Shown: positions 36,115-43,282 of the stretch, piece after piece
Position numbering within the stretch: the first letter of the stretch is position 1
Layout of the letters: every line of letters starts with the position of its first letter
Source: Gymnodinialimonas sp. 57CJ19
Lineage (GTDB): Bacteria > Pseudomonadota > Alphaproteobacteria > Rhodobacterales > Rhodobacteraceae
Assembly (NCBI RefSeq): GCF_038396845.1
Contig: NZ_CP151587.1
Span: forward strand, 1,710,001 to 1,774,000
Length of the DNA stretch: 64,000 nucleotides
Direction: 5' to 3'
Program-made: the position numbers and the translations under genes
The notes under the pieces: generated by a model
Database searches by the model: none
What the model saw: only the letters and a program-made list of their open reading frames with translations
What the model was told of the DNA's origin: nothing

Positions 36115-36431
36115 GTTGCGTCCTTTTCAACGGCAGATTTGAGGGCAGAGAGGCGATCATCCCAGAAGCGATCGAAGATGTTCAGCCAGCTTTCCAACGC
36201 ACGAAAGCCTTCAGGATTGATCGCGTTGATCCGTTCGCGCCCCCTTGCAGAGACAGTAATGAAGCGCCCGCTTTCCAGCACGGCGAGGTGTTTTTTCACG
36301 GCGGGGCGGGTCATGTCGAAATGGCCCGCCACCTGCGCAATGGTCATGTCCTGGGTGCTGAGCAGCCCCAGAATATCGCGCCGGGTTGGATCGGCGAGAG
36401 CCTTGAAGGTGGATTGAGGGTCAGGGGTCAT
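36111..36431 (-). CDS. ArsR family transcriptional regulator
   Basis: A 106-residue winged-helix repressor. The helix-turn-helix reads FKALADPTRRDILGLLSTQDMTIAQVAGHF (in parts), then MTRPAVKKHLAVLE. There are no CxC metal-sensing residues, so it is not a typical metalloregulator. It heads a two-gene operon with an SRPBCC protein. A perfect 17-bp inverted repeat just upstream overlaps the promoter and is its probable operator. Confidence 0.92.
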   Translation of the reverse strand: MTPDPQSTFKALADPTRRDILGLLSTQDMTIAQVAGHFDMTRPAVKKHLAVLESGRFITVSARGRERINAINPEGFRALESWLNIFDRFWDDRLSALKSAVEKDAT

Positions 36432-36435
36432 AATG

Positions 36436-36486
36436 TGATACCATTTGGTTTCGTAACTTATAGGAAACCAAATGGTATCATGTCAA
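36436..36486 (-). promoter_or_regulatory. Promoter and operator of the ArsR-SRPBCC operon
   Basis: On the minus strand a TTGACA (36486-36481) and TATAAG (36462-36457) are separated by 18 bases. Perfect inverted repeats TGATACCATTTGGTTTC flank the -10 box at 36436-36452 and 36464-36480, with an 11-base spacer. The start codon is 5 bases beyond the near arm, so a regulator bound here would block transcription. Autoregulation by the ArsR protein is inferred. Confidence 0.8.
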
Positions 36487-36509
36487 GTCCGCCAAGTTTC
36501 TTGCATTTT

Positions 36510-36524
36510 GTTCACCTATTGTTC
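36510..36524 (+). promoter_or_regulatory. LexA (SOS) box of mmcB
   Basis: GTTC-ACCTATT-GTTC matches the alphaproteobacterial LexA operator GTTC-N7-GTTC exactly and lies 11 bases before the mmcB start codon. It predicts SOS induction. Confidence 0.8.
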
Positions 36525-36535
36525 ATGTTTGTCCG

Positions 36536-36994
36536 ATGGAAGAGTCTCTCACAATCGCGCCCCTCATGCCCGGCCAATTGCTGGCCCGAGGTGTCTGCCG
36601 CCACCTGCTGGCCCATGATTTCGTGTCTTTGGAAGAGTTCACCCCCGAACGGGGCAAGCGGCTCGACGTGATGGCGTTGGGGCCGAAGGGAGAATTCTGG
36701 GTGATCGAATGCAAGTCGTCCCGCGTTGATTTCACCTCGGACAGCAAGTGGGAGGGGTATCTGGAATGGGGGGACAGATATTTCTGGGCCGTGGACGAAG
36801 ACTTCCCGACCGAGCTGTTGCCCGATGACACCGGCCTGATTATCGCCGACGCCTATGATGCAGAGATTTTGCGCATGGGCCCGGAAACCAAGCTGGCAGG
36901 GGCCCGCCGCAAGGCCGTGGCGCAAAAATTCGCCCGCGCGGCGGCGCTTCGGTTGCAGGCGTTGAAAGATCCCGGGGTGGGCAGGGCGCTGTAG
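36536..36994 (+). CDS. mmcB: MmcB family DNA repair protein
   Basis: A 152-residue protein from the ATG at 36536. The PD-(D/E)XK-like core is KRLDVMALGPKGEFWVIECKSS with Asp, Glu-x-Lys, followed by DFTSDSKWEGYLEWGDRYFWAV (in parts), a block characteristic of the family. In Caulobacter mmcB is an SOS gene needed for mitomycin C resistance, and the LexA box here supports the same control. Monocistronic. Confidence 0.92.
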   Translation: MEESLTIAPLMPGQLLARGVCRHLLAHDFVSLEEFTPERGKRLDVMALGPKGEFWVIECKSSRVDFTSDSKWEGYLEWGDRYFWAVDEDFPTELLPDDTGLIIADAYDAEILRMGPETKLAGARRKAVAQKFARAAALRLQALKDPGVGRAL

Positions 36995-37023
36995 GGCGCC
37001 CCCTATGCGCTGCCCGCGCTAGA

Positions 37024-37221
37024 TTACTTGCGCTTCTTGCCCGATTTGCGTGCGGCAGCGGCGGCGGCGCGCAGTTCTTCGGCGATGTCTTCCGCCTCGT
37101 CCGGGTCAAAATCCATCGGCAGGTCGATGCCGTCACCCACAAGGTAAATGCGCACCATGCCAAGGGTTGTTGGCCCGATCTGTAGATCGGCAGCCAGGTC
37201 GTTTTCGCTATTGATCCCCAT
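37024..37221 (-). CDS. Small conserved protein (DUF6324-like)
   Basis: A 65-residue acidic protein with a Lys/Arg-rich tail (RKSGKKRK). The segments DLQIGPTTLGMVRIYL and MDFDPDEAEDIAEELRAA are conserved in short Rhodobacteraceae proteins I recall as DUF6324. No membrane segment. Function unknown. Confidence 0.75.
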   Translation of the reverse strand: MGINSENDLAADLQIGPTTLGMVRIYLVGDGIDLPMDFDPDEAEDIAEELRAAAAAARKSGKKRK

Positions 37222-37292
37222 GGGGCCCTCCGCATGAATGTGATACCTATGCCCTACCGTAGCGGCGTAGGTCGTGGCAAGGGAGCGCTGAA

Positions 37293-37781
37293 TTGGCCGT
37301 CGAGTTTCGAGATTTAGCGATCGGCGACGCCGGTTGGTTAATAGAGCAGCACGGCACGCTTTACGCCCGGGACGAAGGCTTTGATGCCTCGTTCGAGGCG
37401 CTGGTGGCCCGCATCCTTGCCGATTTCATCGACCATCGCGACGCCCCGGTAGAGAGGGCATGGATCGCTTGGGAGGGCGGGCAGCGGCTCGGCTCGATCT
37501 TCTGCGTAAAGGGGCCAGAGCCCGACACCGCGAAACTACGCCTGTTTTTGTTGGCCCCCACTGCACGGGGAAAGGGGTTGGGCAAGCGGTTGCTGCACCT
37601 GTGTCTGGACCATGCCCGCAGACAAGGGTTCGCAAAACTGGTCCTGTGGACCCACGAAAGCCACCGCGCCGCCTGCGCGTTGTATGCGGCCAACGGGTTC
37701 ACTCGCACCCAGTCGCGGCCCGTGACCTCGTTCGGGGTGGATTTGGTTGAACAGGAATGGACGATTAATCTTAGCGATTGA
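37293..37781 (+). CDS. GNAT family N-acetyltransferase
   Basis: A 162-residue GNAT protein read from a TTG at 37293, which has GGGAG 8 bases upstream. The acetyl-CoA loop is LLAPTARGKGLGKRLL, corresponding to the Q/RxxGxG/A motif, followed by ACALYAANGF near the C-terminus. Substrate unknown. Some relatives are fused to MarR domains; this one is single-domain. It ends 49 bases before tRNA-His. Confidence 0.88.
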   Translation: MAVEFRDLAIGDAGWLIEQHGTLYARDEGFDASFEALVARILADFIDHRDAPVERAWIAWEGGQRLGSIFCVKGPEPDTAKLRLFLLAPTARGKGLGKRLLHLCLDHARRQGFAKLVLWTHESHRAACALYAANGFTRTQSRPVTSFGVDLVEQEWTINLSD

Positions 37782-37830
37782 CCCTCTTGCAATCGCATCA
37801 AACGGGCGCTATCCCCGCCCCCGATAGGAT

Positions 37831-37907
37831 GCCGGCGTAGCTCAGTAGGTTAGAGCGCCTGATTGTGGATCAGGAGGTCCCCCGTTCGAGCCGGGGCGCT
37901 GGTACCA
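37831..37907 (+). tRNA. tRNA-His (GTG)
   Basis: The cloverleaf is complete: acceptor GCCGGCG / CGCTGGT, D-arm GCTC-GAGC, anticodon stem CCTGA-TCAGG around TTGTGGA (anticodon GTG), T-arm CCCCG-TTCGAGC-CGGGG, then discriminator A73 and encoded CCA. The base before G1 is T, so the usual G-1 is not encoded; a subset of alphaproteobacteria is known to lack it and to use A73. Confidence 0.95.
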
Positions 37908-38309
37908 TTTCACAGAAATTTCCGAAGCGATCCGTGGGCCAGAGTTTTTGCGTGCCGATGGAAACGGGTTTGCGGCCGGCGGCCACTAATTTGCATTTCC
38001 AGAAAATCCCTGAGGTGGAAACCGCACCATTTGAGAAAGTTACTGTCCGAGATACCCTCGGGCAGGTGGATTTGCGTGTCAGGTCAGCCCCGCCTTCTTT
38101 CAAGGCATGGCCCCTCCATACCGAAGCAAAGTGCCGAACCCGTTGGCCCGTGGTGCGGTTCGGATCATCTCAAAGTGCTCAAACTGCCTATAGGTAGCGA
38201 TCGTCAGGCCGGTTACGGCCATCACGACGTTGTTTCTATGGGGTACTGGGCCGATGCTCCTTTCAACGGTACGAGCGGCGAACATGCCGCGCAATTGGGA
38301 GGAGGCGTT
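37908..38309. other. Gene-poor stretch after tRNA-His
   Basis: About 400 bases with open frames on both strands but no recognisable protein or ribosome site. Composition is lower in GC at the start. It lies between the tRNA and the degraded E2 fragment, and may be remnant sequence of a deletion or an old insertion. I see no integrase and no second copy of the tRNA 3' end. Confidence 0.5.
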
Positions 38310-38755
38310 CACGTCACCAAGGCACGGAGTGCGCTATCGGACACGGTCGATCTTTCCGTCGCCATCGCCGTGCCAAGAAATCTATTGGTGGCACCGGCCG
38401 TCTTCGGCGCTGAGGCGATGGAGGCCGGCGCCTTCGCGCGGCACGGCGAGACTTGGCGGCAAGGGCAAAGATCAATAAGCTGCGGGTAACGGAAATGACG
38501 GGCGGGACTTTTACCGTGTCGAACCTTGGACTGACGCGCGTGAAAAGCTTCCCCCCAATCGTGAACGCGTCGCAAATCTGCTTTCTCGGCACAGGCTGGA
38601 TGACCGACGGTGCCGTGTGCGCACCGGGAGGGGAGATCGCGCTTCAGCGTCTTGTCGGGCTATCGCTGACCTTCGATCACCGGGCCTTGGACGGCGCCCC
38701 CGCGGGCGATCTCTTGACCACGATCTGCGCAGAGATAGAAGGGATGGCCGTTTGA
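38310..38755 (+). pseudogene. Fragment of a 2-oxoacid dehydrogenase E2 acyltransferase, frameshifted
   Basis: The C-terminal catalytic domain of an E2 dihydrolipoamide acyltransferase is split over two frames. One frame gives DTVDLSVAIAVPRNLLVAPAV up to about 38450. The other continues ARAKINKLRVTEMTGGTFTV and ends with SLTFDHRALDGAPAGDLL, including the catalytic His and Asp of DHR-x2-DG. The lipoyl and subunit-binding domains and the E1/E3 genes are missing. It is most likely an AcoC-type remnant, because an intact lipoate ligase follows with a 4-base overlap. Confidence 0.75.
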
Positions 38756-39450
38756 GCAGCACGCTTCACGTGGTAGGCGGCGTGGCTGACGGCCTTGCCC
38801 TAGAGGCCGAGGCCTTCACTTCAGACGGCGTCGCGGTCCGTTTGTGGAGCCCGCGTCGTCGTGCGCTTGTCTGTCCCGCAAATCTGCGCCGCAAACCCGG
38901 ATTTTACGACGGCCGGCGCAATTCGGCCGCACGGGGCTGGCCGCTGCATTTGCGCCCCACCGGTGGCGGAGCTGTTCCCCAGGGACCCGGCGCGCTCAAC
39001 CTGGCGCTGGCATTCACCGCAGGCAGGACGTTCACGATTGACGACGGATATCGGTTGATCACACAGGTCATCCGCAGCGCGATCCCGGCCCCGTGGACCA
39101 CGGGCGCGACACCAAACAGCTTTTGTGACGGAGCGTGGAATCTGTCCCTGTTTGACCGCAAGGTCGTTGGTACGGCGCAGCGGGTGCGACCGATCGGCGG
39201 CGGACAGCGTCGCATTCTGGCCCATGCGCTGATCCTTGTGGAAGGCGACGTTGCCGAAGGCGCCAGCGCGGTGGGGGCGTTTCACGGCGATCTTGGGCTG
39301 GGGCCGATTGAGGCTGATGTTCACACGACCCTGAACGCCACAAACACGACGCCGCCTTGGGAGATGGAGGTGCTTGCCTCGGCCCTCGACGCCAGTGCGC
39401 GATCTGAAATTGCCCGTGTCACCGCCTCACAAGACCCGATTTCCGCCTGA
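38752..39450 (+). CDS. Lipoate-protein ligase family protein
   Basis: A 232-residue protein of the LplA/LipB fold, read from a TTG at 38752 that overlaps the E2 stop (TTGA). The ligand loop RPTGGGAVPQGPGALNLALAF and the later NSFCDGAWNL and KVVGTAQRVRP, with the family lysine, are intact. It would attach lipoate or octanoate to the E2 lipoyl domain of the neighbouring complex. Since that E2 is broken, this gene may be an orphan or serve another complex. No frameshift seen. Confidence 0.8.
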   Translation: MSSTLHVVGGVADGLALEAEAFTSDGVAVRLWSPRRRALVCPANLRRKPGFYDGRRNSAARGWPLHLRPTGGGAVPQGPGALNLALAFTAGRTFTIDDGYRLITQVIRSAIPAPWTTGATPNSFCDGAWNLSLFDRKVVGTAQRVRPIGGGQRRILAHALILVEGDVAEGASAVGAFHGDLGLGPIEADVHTTLNATNTTPPWEMEVLASALDASARSEIARVTASQDPISA

Positions 39451-39660
39451 GTCACCCATGCGCCTTCTTCGAACCGGCCGTTTGATCCCATAGAGCTTCA
39501 GTTTCCGGTCTATCGTCGCCCGCCCCATGCCCAGTACGCGGGCTGCTTCACTGACGTTTCAACGATTGCCGCTGAGCGCATCAAGGATCATGGTCCCTTC
39601 GTCATAAGCGGGAACTGACGACACCAGGCGCCGGTTCAGTTTGCAACATCGCCCCATAGA
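39427..39660 (-). pseudogene. Remnant of an AcoR-like sigma54 activator (Fis-type HTH)
   Basis: The minus-strand frame reads EGTMILDALSGNR, then a TGA stop at 39559-39561, then NVSEAARVLGMGRATIDRKL followed by KLYGIKRP. This is the C-terminal Fis-type DNA-binding domain of sigma54-dependent activators, where the residue at the stop is usually Trp in GNxW/VS-type sequences. The ATPase and sensor domains are gone. It lies convergent to the lipoate ligase, the expected position for an acetoin regulator. It is not expected to be functional. Confidence 0.65.
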
Positions 39661-39736
39661 CGCACACGCCCCCCAGTAACGAAAAGTGCGGCCCCAATTG
39701 TTGGAGCCGCACAATGCGATAAAATCTATTGACGAA

Positions 39737-39934
39737 TTAGATCTTCGCGAGGATCTTGTCGACGGTGTCGCGAACTTCTTCCTTGGACTTGCCGAGTTTC
39801 TGCTGAAGGACGCCCTCCATCTGGTCTCGGTCACCTTTCGCGGCTTCGAGGTCATCATTGGTCAATTCACCGTAAGACTCGCGAAGTTTGCCTTTGATTT
39901 CAGTCCATTTGCCTTCGATTTGGTCGCGGTTCAT
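39737..39934 (-). CDS. CsbD family stress protein
   Basis: A 65-residue CsbD-like protein beginning MNRDQIEGKWTEIKGKLRES; the ATG at 39934 has AGGAGA upstream. The family is hydrophilic, helical and stress-induced in many bacteria, with unknown biochemical role. It is 44 bases after the small membrane protein gene on the same strand and likely shares its EcfG-type promoter. Confidence 0.93.
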   Translation of the reverse strand: MNRDQIEGKWTEIKGKLRESYGELTNDDLEAAKGDRDQMEGVLQQKLGKSKEEVRDTVDKILAKI

Positions 39935-39978
39935 GGCAGATCTCCTGGTCAGGTTAAGTTTCAAGTCACGTCGGTGGC

Positions 39979-40212
39979 TTAGTTGGAAGCGGTGGCGTCG
40001 TCTGGCGCTGTAATCTCGATGCTTGGCACCGTGATCGTCTCTTCCGTGATCTCGATTTCGCCGACTTCGGCTTCGAACTCCGGAAGATTGCCGCCTTCGA
40101 CGGTAACTTCGGGCAGAGCCGCTTCTTCGGTCTGGTCGATGTCGATCATGTAGACGCCGGCAATAATAACGATGGCGGCGACGGCGATGGCGAGGATGGT
40201 TCCGGTTTTCAT
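39979..40212 (-). CDS. Small acidic protein with one membrane helix
   Basis: A 77-residue protein with an N-terminal helix (TILAIAVAAIVIIAGVYMI) followed by about 50 very acidic residues rich in Glu, Thr and Ile (EVTVEGGNLPEFEAEVGEIE). This suggests an inner-membrane-anchored periplasmic tail. GGAGAAATAAA precedes the ATG. A GGAAC-N16-CGTT promoter lies directly upstream, tying it to the general stress response. No named family recognised. Confidence 0.75.
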   Translation of the reverse strand: MKTGTILAIAVAAIVIIAGVYMIDIDQTEEAALPEVTVEGGNLPEFEAEVGEIEITEETITVPSIEITAPDDATASN

Positions 40213-40240
40213 TTTATTTCTCCTTAGTGTCTGTGATGAG

Positions 40241-40265
40241 AACGAACAGTTCGGAAATAAGTTCC
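40241..40265 (-). promoter_or_regulatory. EcfG-type promoter of small acidic membrane protein / csbD
   Basis: On the minus strand GGAAC (40265-40261) and CGTT (40244-40241) are separated by 16 bases, matching the alphaproteobacterial EcfG consensus GGAAC-N16/17-CGTT. It lies about 30 bases before the start codon. Confidence 0.75.
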
Positions 40266-40310
40266 GTATTATTTTTCTATTAAATTCAGCGTATTAGCTG
40301 CCAAAAACGC

Positions 40311-40351
40311 AAAAGGGTGAACGGTCACGAGGCAAGACCGTTCACCCTTTT
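40311..40351 (-). terminator. Terminator after DUF1328 gene
   Basis: A perfect 16-bp stem (AAAAGGGTGAACGGTC / GACCGTTCACCCTTTT) with a 9-base loop, ending in TTTT on the minus strand and lying 23 bases beyond the DUF1328 stop. The A/T ends make it symmetrical, so it may also work on the plus strand. Confidence 0.85.
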
Positions 40352-40373
40352 GGGGTCGTTGACCTCGTCGGGT

Positions 40374-40541
40374 TTACGACCGTCCACTAACCACGCGCGC
40401 CACCAGGGAGATGACGAACAAGGCAACAAAGATAAAGAACAGGATCTGCGCGACGCCAGCTGAGGCGCCTGCGATGCCCCCAAAACCGAAGAGTGCGGCG
40501 ATCAGGGCAATGATAAGGAATGTGACGGCCCAACGAAGCAT
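40374..40541 (-). CDS. DUF1328 small membrane protein (YtjA-like)
   Basis: A 55-residue protein beginning [20 protein letters not shown]. It has two hydrophobic helices separated by a Gly/Ala turn ([12 protein letters not shown]) and a C-terminal VARVVSGRS, the standard DUF1328 layout. The start has AAAAGGAGACACATC upstream. Members are inner-membrane proteins of unknown role, often stress-regulated. It has its own GGAAC-N17-GGTT promoter and terminator, so it is a complete EcfG-controlled unit. Confidence 0.92.
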   Translation of the reverse strand: MLRWAVTFLIIALIAALFGFGGIAGASAGVAQILFFIFVALFVISLVARVVSGRS

Positions 40542-40571
40542 GATGTGTCTCCTTTTCAGTTACGAAAAGAA

Positions 40572-40597
40572 AACCCCACGACGACAGGCTTGGTTCC
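40572..40597 (-). promoter_or_regulatory. EcfG-type promoter of DUF1328 gene
   Basis: On the minus strand GGAAC (40597-40593) and GGTT (40575-40572) are spaced 17 bases, 31 bases before the DUF1328 ATG. Confidence 0.7.
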
Positions 40598-40606
40598 ACA
40601 TTCTGT

Positions 40607-40996
40607 TCAAAAAATCTGCAATCCGTGCAACAAGGCGGTCACGTCTTCGGTGCAGAACGGCTCGTCCATGAAGTGAACCCACGCCGGGTCCGCGATCGGC
40701 TGCATGCGCCCTGAATTCAGCATGATGACGGGGGTTTCGGAGAATTTCCAGAAGGCGCCATGGGTCGACGTCTCCAGGATTCCCGGTGCGGTGGACAAGA
40801 TAACAAGGCGTGCCGGCTCTAGCGGCGCTTGGGACAGCTCCGTGAACGTCAACACCTCCGTCGCGCCCTCGGCCTCCAATATGTCGCGCAAATCAAATGC
40901 CACCAACGTGTTTGGATGGATGATCAGGCACGCGGACGAGGCCACGGTTTTGGGCTGACCCAAGGGGGCGGGTGAGGCGGAATGTGCGTAAGTCAT
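40607..40996 (-). CDS. Degenerate response-regulator receiver-like protein
   Basis: A 129-residue protein with the outline of a CheY-like receiver: IIHPNTLVAFDLRDILEAEGA matches the first strand-helix region, and a later PFCTEDVTALLHGL matches the last helix. The phospho-acceptor Asp position reads LVILSTAPG, with no Asp, and the first acidic pair is absent. It therefore probably cannot be phosphorylated and may act as a binding or decoy module. It is divergent from the Crp/Fnr-type gene, sharing a 68-base intergenic region. Confidence 0.65.
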   Translation of the reverse strand: MTYAHSASPAPLGQPKTVASSACLIIHPNTLVAFDLRDILEAEGATEVLTFTELSQAPLEPARLVILSTAPGILETSTHGAFWKFSETPVIMLNSGRMQPIADPAWVHFMDEPFCTEDVTALLHGLQIF

Positions 40997-41064
40997 GATA
41001 ATGTTCTTGGTACAATTCTAGATAACTTGCATTAAGCTAGGACACACCAACGGAAAGAAGAGTT

Positions 41065-41793
41065 GTGGTCACCGATTGTGCCAATTGCCCCCTGCGTGAA
41101 CGCGAGGTTTTCGAGTCGTTAACCGCAGACGAAGCTGCATTCATGCGGCGTTTCAAGGTAGGCGAATTGAAGGTCGATGCGGGCACCACGTTGTTGATGG
41201 AAGGCTCGAACAGCCCGCAATTATTCACTGTTCTCAAGGGGATGGGCCTGCGCTACAAGCTTTTGACCAACGGAAGGCGGCAGGTTGTGAACTTCGTGTT
41301 CCCCGGCAGTTTCCTGGGTCTTCAAGCTGGGGTCATGGGCGAGATGAAACATACCGTGGAGGCGACAACCTCGATGGTTTTATGTGTCTTCGACCGGTCC
41401 GAGTTGTGGCAATTGTTCAAATCCGAGCCCGAGCGTGCGTTTGACCTGACGTGGATCTCTGCCATGGACGAACATTTCATGGGCGAGGCGCTTACCTCTG
41501 TCGGGCAGATGACTGCGATGCAGCGTCTTTCCTGGGGCCTCTTGCGGTATTACATGCGCTGCGTCGACCTTGGGCTGAACACAGGCGACCGCTGTCCATT
41601 TCCGTTCCGCCAGCAGGATTTGGCGGATGCTCTGGGCCTGTCTCTTGTCCACACAAACAAGACCTTGATGAAACTGCGCGGCAGGCAGGTTCTGTCGTTG
41701 GAGGACGGCGTGTTGAGCCTGCGTGACCGAAAACAAATGGAAGAAATCGCCATGCTTGAAGTCACCCCCCAAACCCGCCGCCCCTTGATCTGA
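41065..41793 (+). CDS. Crp/Fnr family transcriptional regulator
   Basis: A 242-residue regulator read from a GTG at 41065 with AGAAGAG upstream. The N-terminal cyclic-nucleotide-binding-like barrel is followed by a helix-turn-helix (FRQQDLADALGLSLVHTNKTLMKLRGR, in parts). The N-terminus has only DCANCPL-type cysteines (residues 5 and 8), not the four needed for an FNR iron-sulfur cluster. The signal is unknown; it may sense redox, NO or metabolites. It is divergent from the receiver-like gene. Confidence 0.9.
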   Translation: MVTDCANCPLREREVFESLTADEAAFMRRFKVGELKVDAGTTLLMEGSNSPQLFTVLKGMGLRYKLLTNGRRQVVNFVFPGSFLGLQAGVMGEMKHTVEATTSMVLCVFDRSELWQLFKSEPERAFDLTWISAMDEHFMGEALTSVGQMTAMQRLSWGLLRYYMRCVDLGLNTGDRCPFPFRQQDLADALGLSLVHTNKTLMKLRGRQVLSLEDGVLSLRDRKQMEEIAMLEVTPQTRRPLI

Positions 41794-41842
41794 GGCAGTG
41801 GCGGGCAGGGGGGCGGACGAGAGGGGTGAACAAGGGAGGTGG

Positions 41843-42643
41843 CTATTTTTCAGCCTCAATCTCGTCTTTCACTTGGCCCCAAGCCAACAGGGCGAACACG
41901 AGCGTTCCGCCCACGACGTTGCCCGCAAGAACCGGCAGGAAAAACTGGAACACCGCGGGCGCTGCGTTCAGATCACCCTGAAGGATCAGCACCCACATCT
42001 CGACCGATCCTGCGATGATATGGGTGAAGTCACCCGCCGCGATGAGCCACGTGAAGATCACAATCAACAACACTTCGCCGCCATTCTGGCTTGGCATCAT
42101 CCACACGATCGACGCGACCAGCACACCCGCCGGAATGGCGCGCAAGAAGCCTTCCGACGCCGTAAAGCCCGTGGCGTGCTGCGAAAGCTCTACAACACTT
42201 GCCAACACATCGGGGGCAACACCTGTGGTTTGGGTCATGAAGGCCGCGGCCGCGAGGGCGCCGATCACATTGGCGGCCAGTACGATGGCCCATAGGCGAA
42301 GGACAGCCACGGCGCTGCGCCAGGTGCGCTCCGCCACCAAGGGCAGGATGGTCGAGATCGTGTTTTCGGTGAATAGCTGCATCCGCCCGAGGATGACCAG
42401 CAAGAACCCCGTAGAATATCCAATGTTTTCGACCAGAAAACGCCACGGAGCATCGGGCAGGTAGGTGCGGAAGACCGCCTCGGCCAGCACCGAGAAGGAG
42501 ATCAGAATACCTGCGGCAACGCCCGACCAGACAAGTGACCTTGTGGGGCGCTCCAGTTCTTCCTCTCCATCCCTGCGGATGACCTCATAAATCAGTTTGG
42601 AACTGAGGCGGGCTGCCTCACGAACGGCCATCTCTTCGCGCAT
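41843..42643 (-). CDS. Formate/nitrite transporter family protein (FocA-like)
   Basis: A 266-residue membrane protein from the ATG at 42643 (GAAGGA upstream). About six helices are visible, with family blocks GRMQLFTENTISTILPL, LAANVIGALAAAAFM and LAGNVVGGTLVFALL. The N-terminus is charged and cytoplasmic. FNT channels move formate, nitrite or similar anions; this subgroup is often stress-associated rather than anaerobic. It shares a divergent intergenic region with dps, and each side has a GGAAC-type promoter. Confidence 0.88.
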   Translation of the reverse strand: MREEMAVREAARLSSKLIYEVIRRDGEEELERPTRSLVWSGVAAGILISFSVLAEAVFRTYLPDAPWRFLVENIGYSTGFLLVILGRMQLFTENTISTILPLVAERTWRSAVAVLRLWAIVLAANVIGALAAAAFMTQTTGVAPDVLASVVELSQHATGFTASEGFLRAIPAGVLVASIVWMMPSQNGGEVLLIVIFTWLIAAGDFTHIIAGSVEMWVLILQGDLNAAPAVFQFFLPVLAGNVVGGTLVFALLAWGQVKDEIEAEK

Positions 42644-42668
42644 GGGTATTCCTTCTCGTTCGCCGGGT

Positions 42669-42693
42669 AACGCGCCTGCGTCCACTTGGTTCC
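42669..42693 (-). promoter_or_regulatory. EcfG-type promoter of FocA-like gene
   Basis: On the minus strand GGAAC (42693-42689) and CGTT (42672-42669) are spaced by exactly 16 bases, 26 bases before the start codon. Confidence 0.8.
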
Positions 42694-42706
42694 CATAACT
42701 TTGGGA

Positions 42707-42731
42707 GGAACTTCTGCGTCGGCCCCGTGTT
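42707..42731 (+). promoter_or_regulatory. EcfG-type promoter of dps
   Basis: GGAAC (42707-42711) and GTT (42729-42731) spaced 17 bases on the plus strand, 30 bases before the dps start. It lies back to back with the FocA-side site. Confidence 0.7.
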
Positions 42732-42760
42732 GGTTCGCTGAACAAGCAAAGGAGATAACC

Positions 42761-43258
42761 GTGACTGACACATTGGAAATCGTACCAAGCGCAGATGAAG
42801 TCGCCTCGGGCGTGCGAGGCGCGTCGGCCGTGGCCGAGGGATTGGCCGACGTTCTGGCCGACACCTACCGCCTGACGTTCAAGACCCACGCCTACCATTG
42901 GAACGTCACCGGTCCGGCCTTCTATTCGATCCACAAGCTGACCGATGATCATTATGAGAATATGTTTGCCGCCGCAGACGTGCTGGCTGAACGCATCCGC
43001 GCATTGGGCAAACTGGCGCCAACACGGTTGGACGACATCGTGAAACGCTCTCGGGTGAAGGATCTCGACAAGCTGCCCTCTGCTGGCGGCATGGTGGAGG
43101 ATCTGGCCCAAGACCACGAGAAACTGGCCCACCGTCTGCACGCGCTGGTCGAACTGGCCGGAAATCACAAGGACCCGGTGACCGAGGACCTGGCAACAGA
43201 GCGCAGCGCGTTCCACGAAGAAGCTACATGGATGCTCCGGGCGATCATCGCCAGCTAA
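42761..43258 (+). CDS. dps: Dps family DNA-binding ferritin-like protein
   Basis: A 165-residue Dps read from a GTG at 42761, with AAAGGAGATAACC directly upstream. The ferroxidase region is THAYHWNVTGPAFYSIHKLT, followed by the DDHYENMFAAADVLAERIRALG segment (in parts), the classic Dps signature that places the iron site at the dimer interface. Dps stores iron and protects DNA from oxidants. It has an EcfG-type promoter and a strong terminator. Confidence 0.96.
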   Translation: MTDTLEIVPSADEVASGVRGASAVAEGLADVLADTYRLTFKTHAYHWNVTGPAFYSIHKLTDDHYENMFAAADVLAERIRALGKLAPTRLDDIVKRSRVKDLDKLPSAGGMVEDLAQDHEKLAHRLHALVELAGNHKDPVTEDLATERSAFHEEATWMLRAIIAS

Positions 43259-43282
43259 AGCCCTTGGCACCGTCGCAAAAGA

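Noticed and set aside
37870..38103. Minus-strand frame that ends in PRLERGTS through the tRNA
   Set aside because: It reads antisense through the tRNA-His T-arm, a classic false frame.
40593..40608. GTTC-N8-GTTC resembling an SOS box
   Set aside because: The spacing is 8, not 7, and the bases are better explained as part of an EcfG -35 element.
41065..41793. Naming the Crp/Fnr protein as an oxygen-sensing FnrL
   Set aside because: Only two cysteines stand near the N-terminus in the right place, so the four-cysteine iron-sulfur site is not supported.
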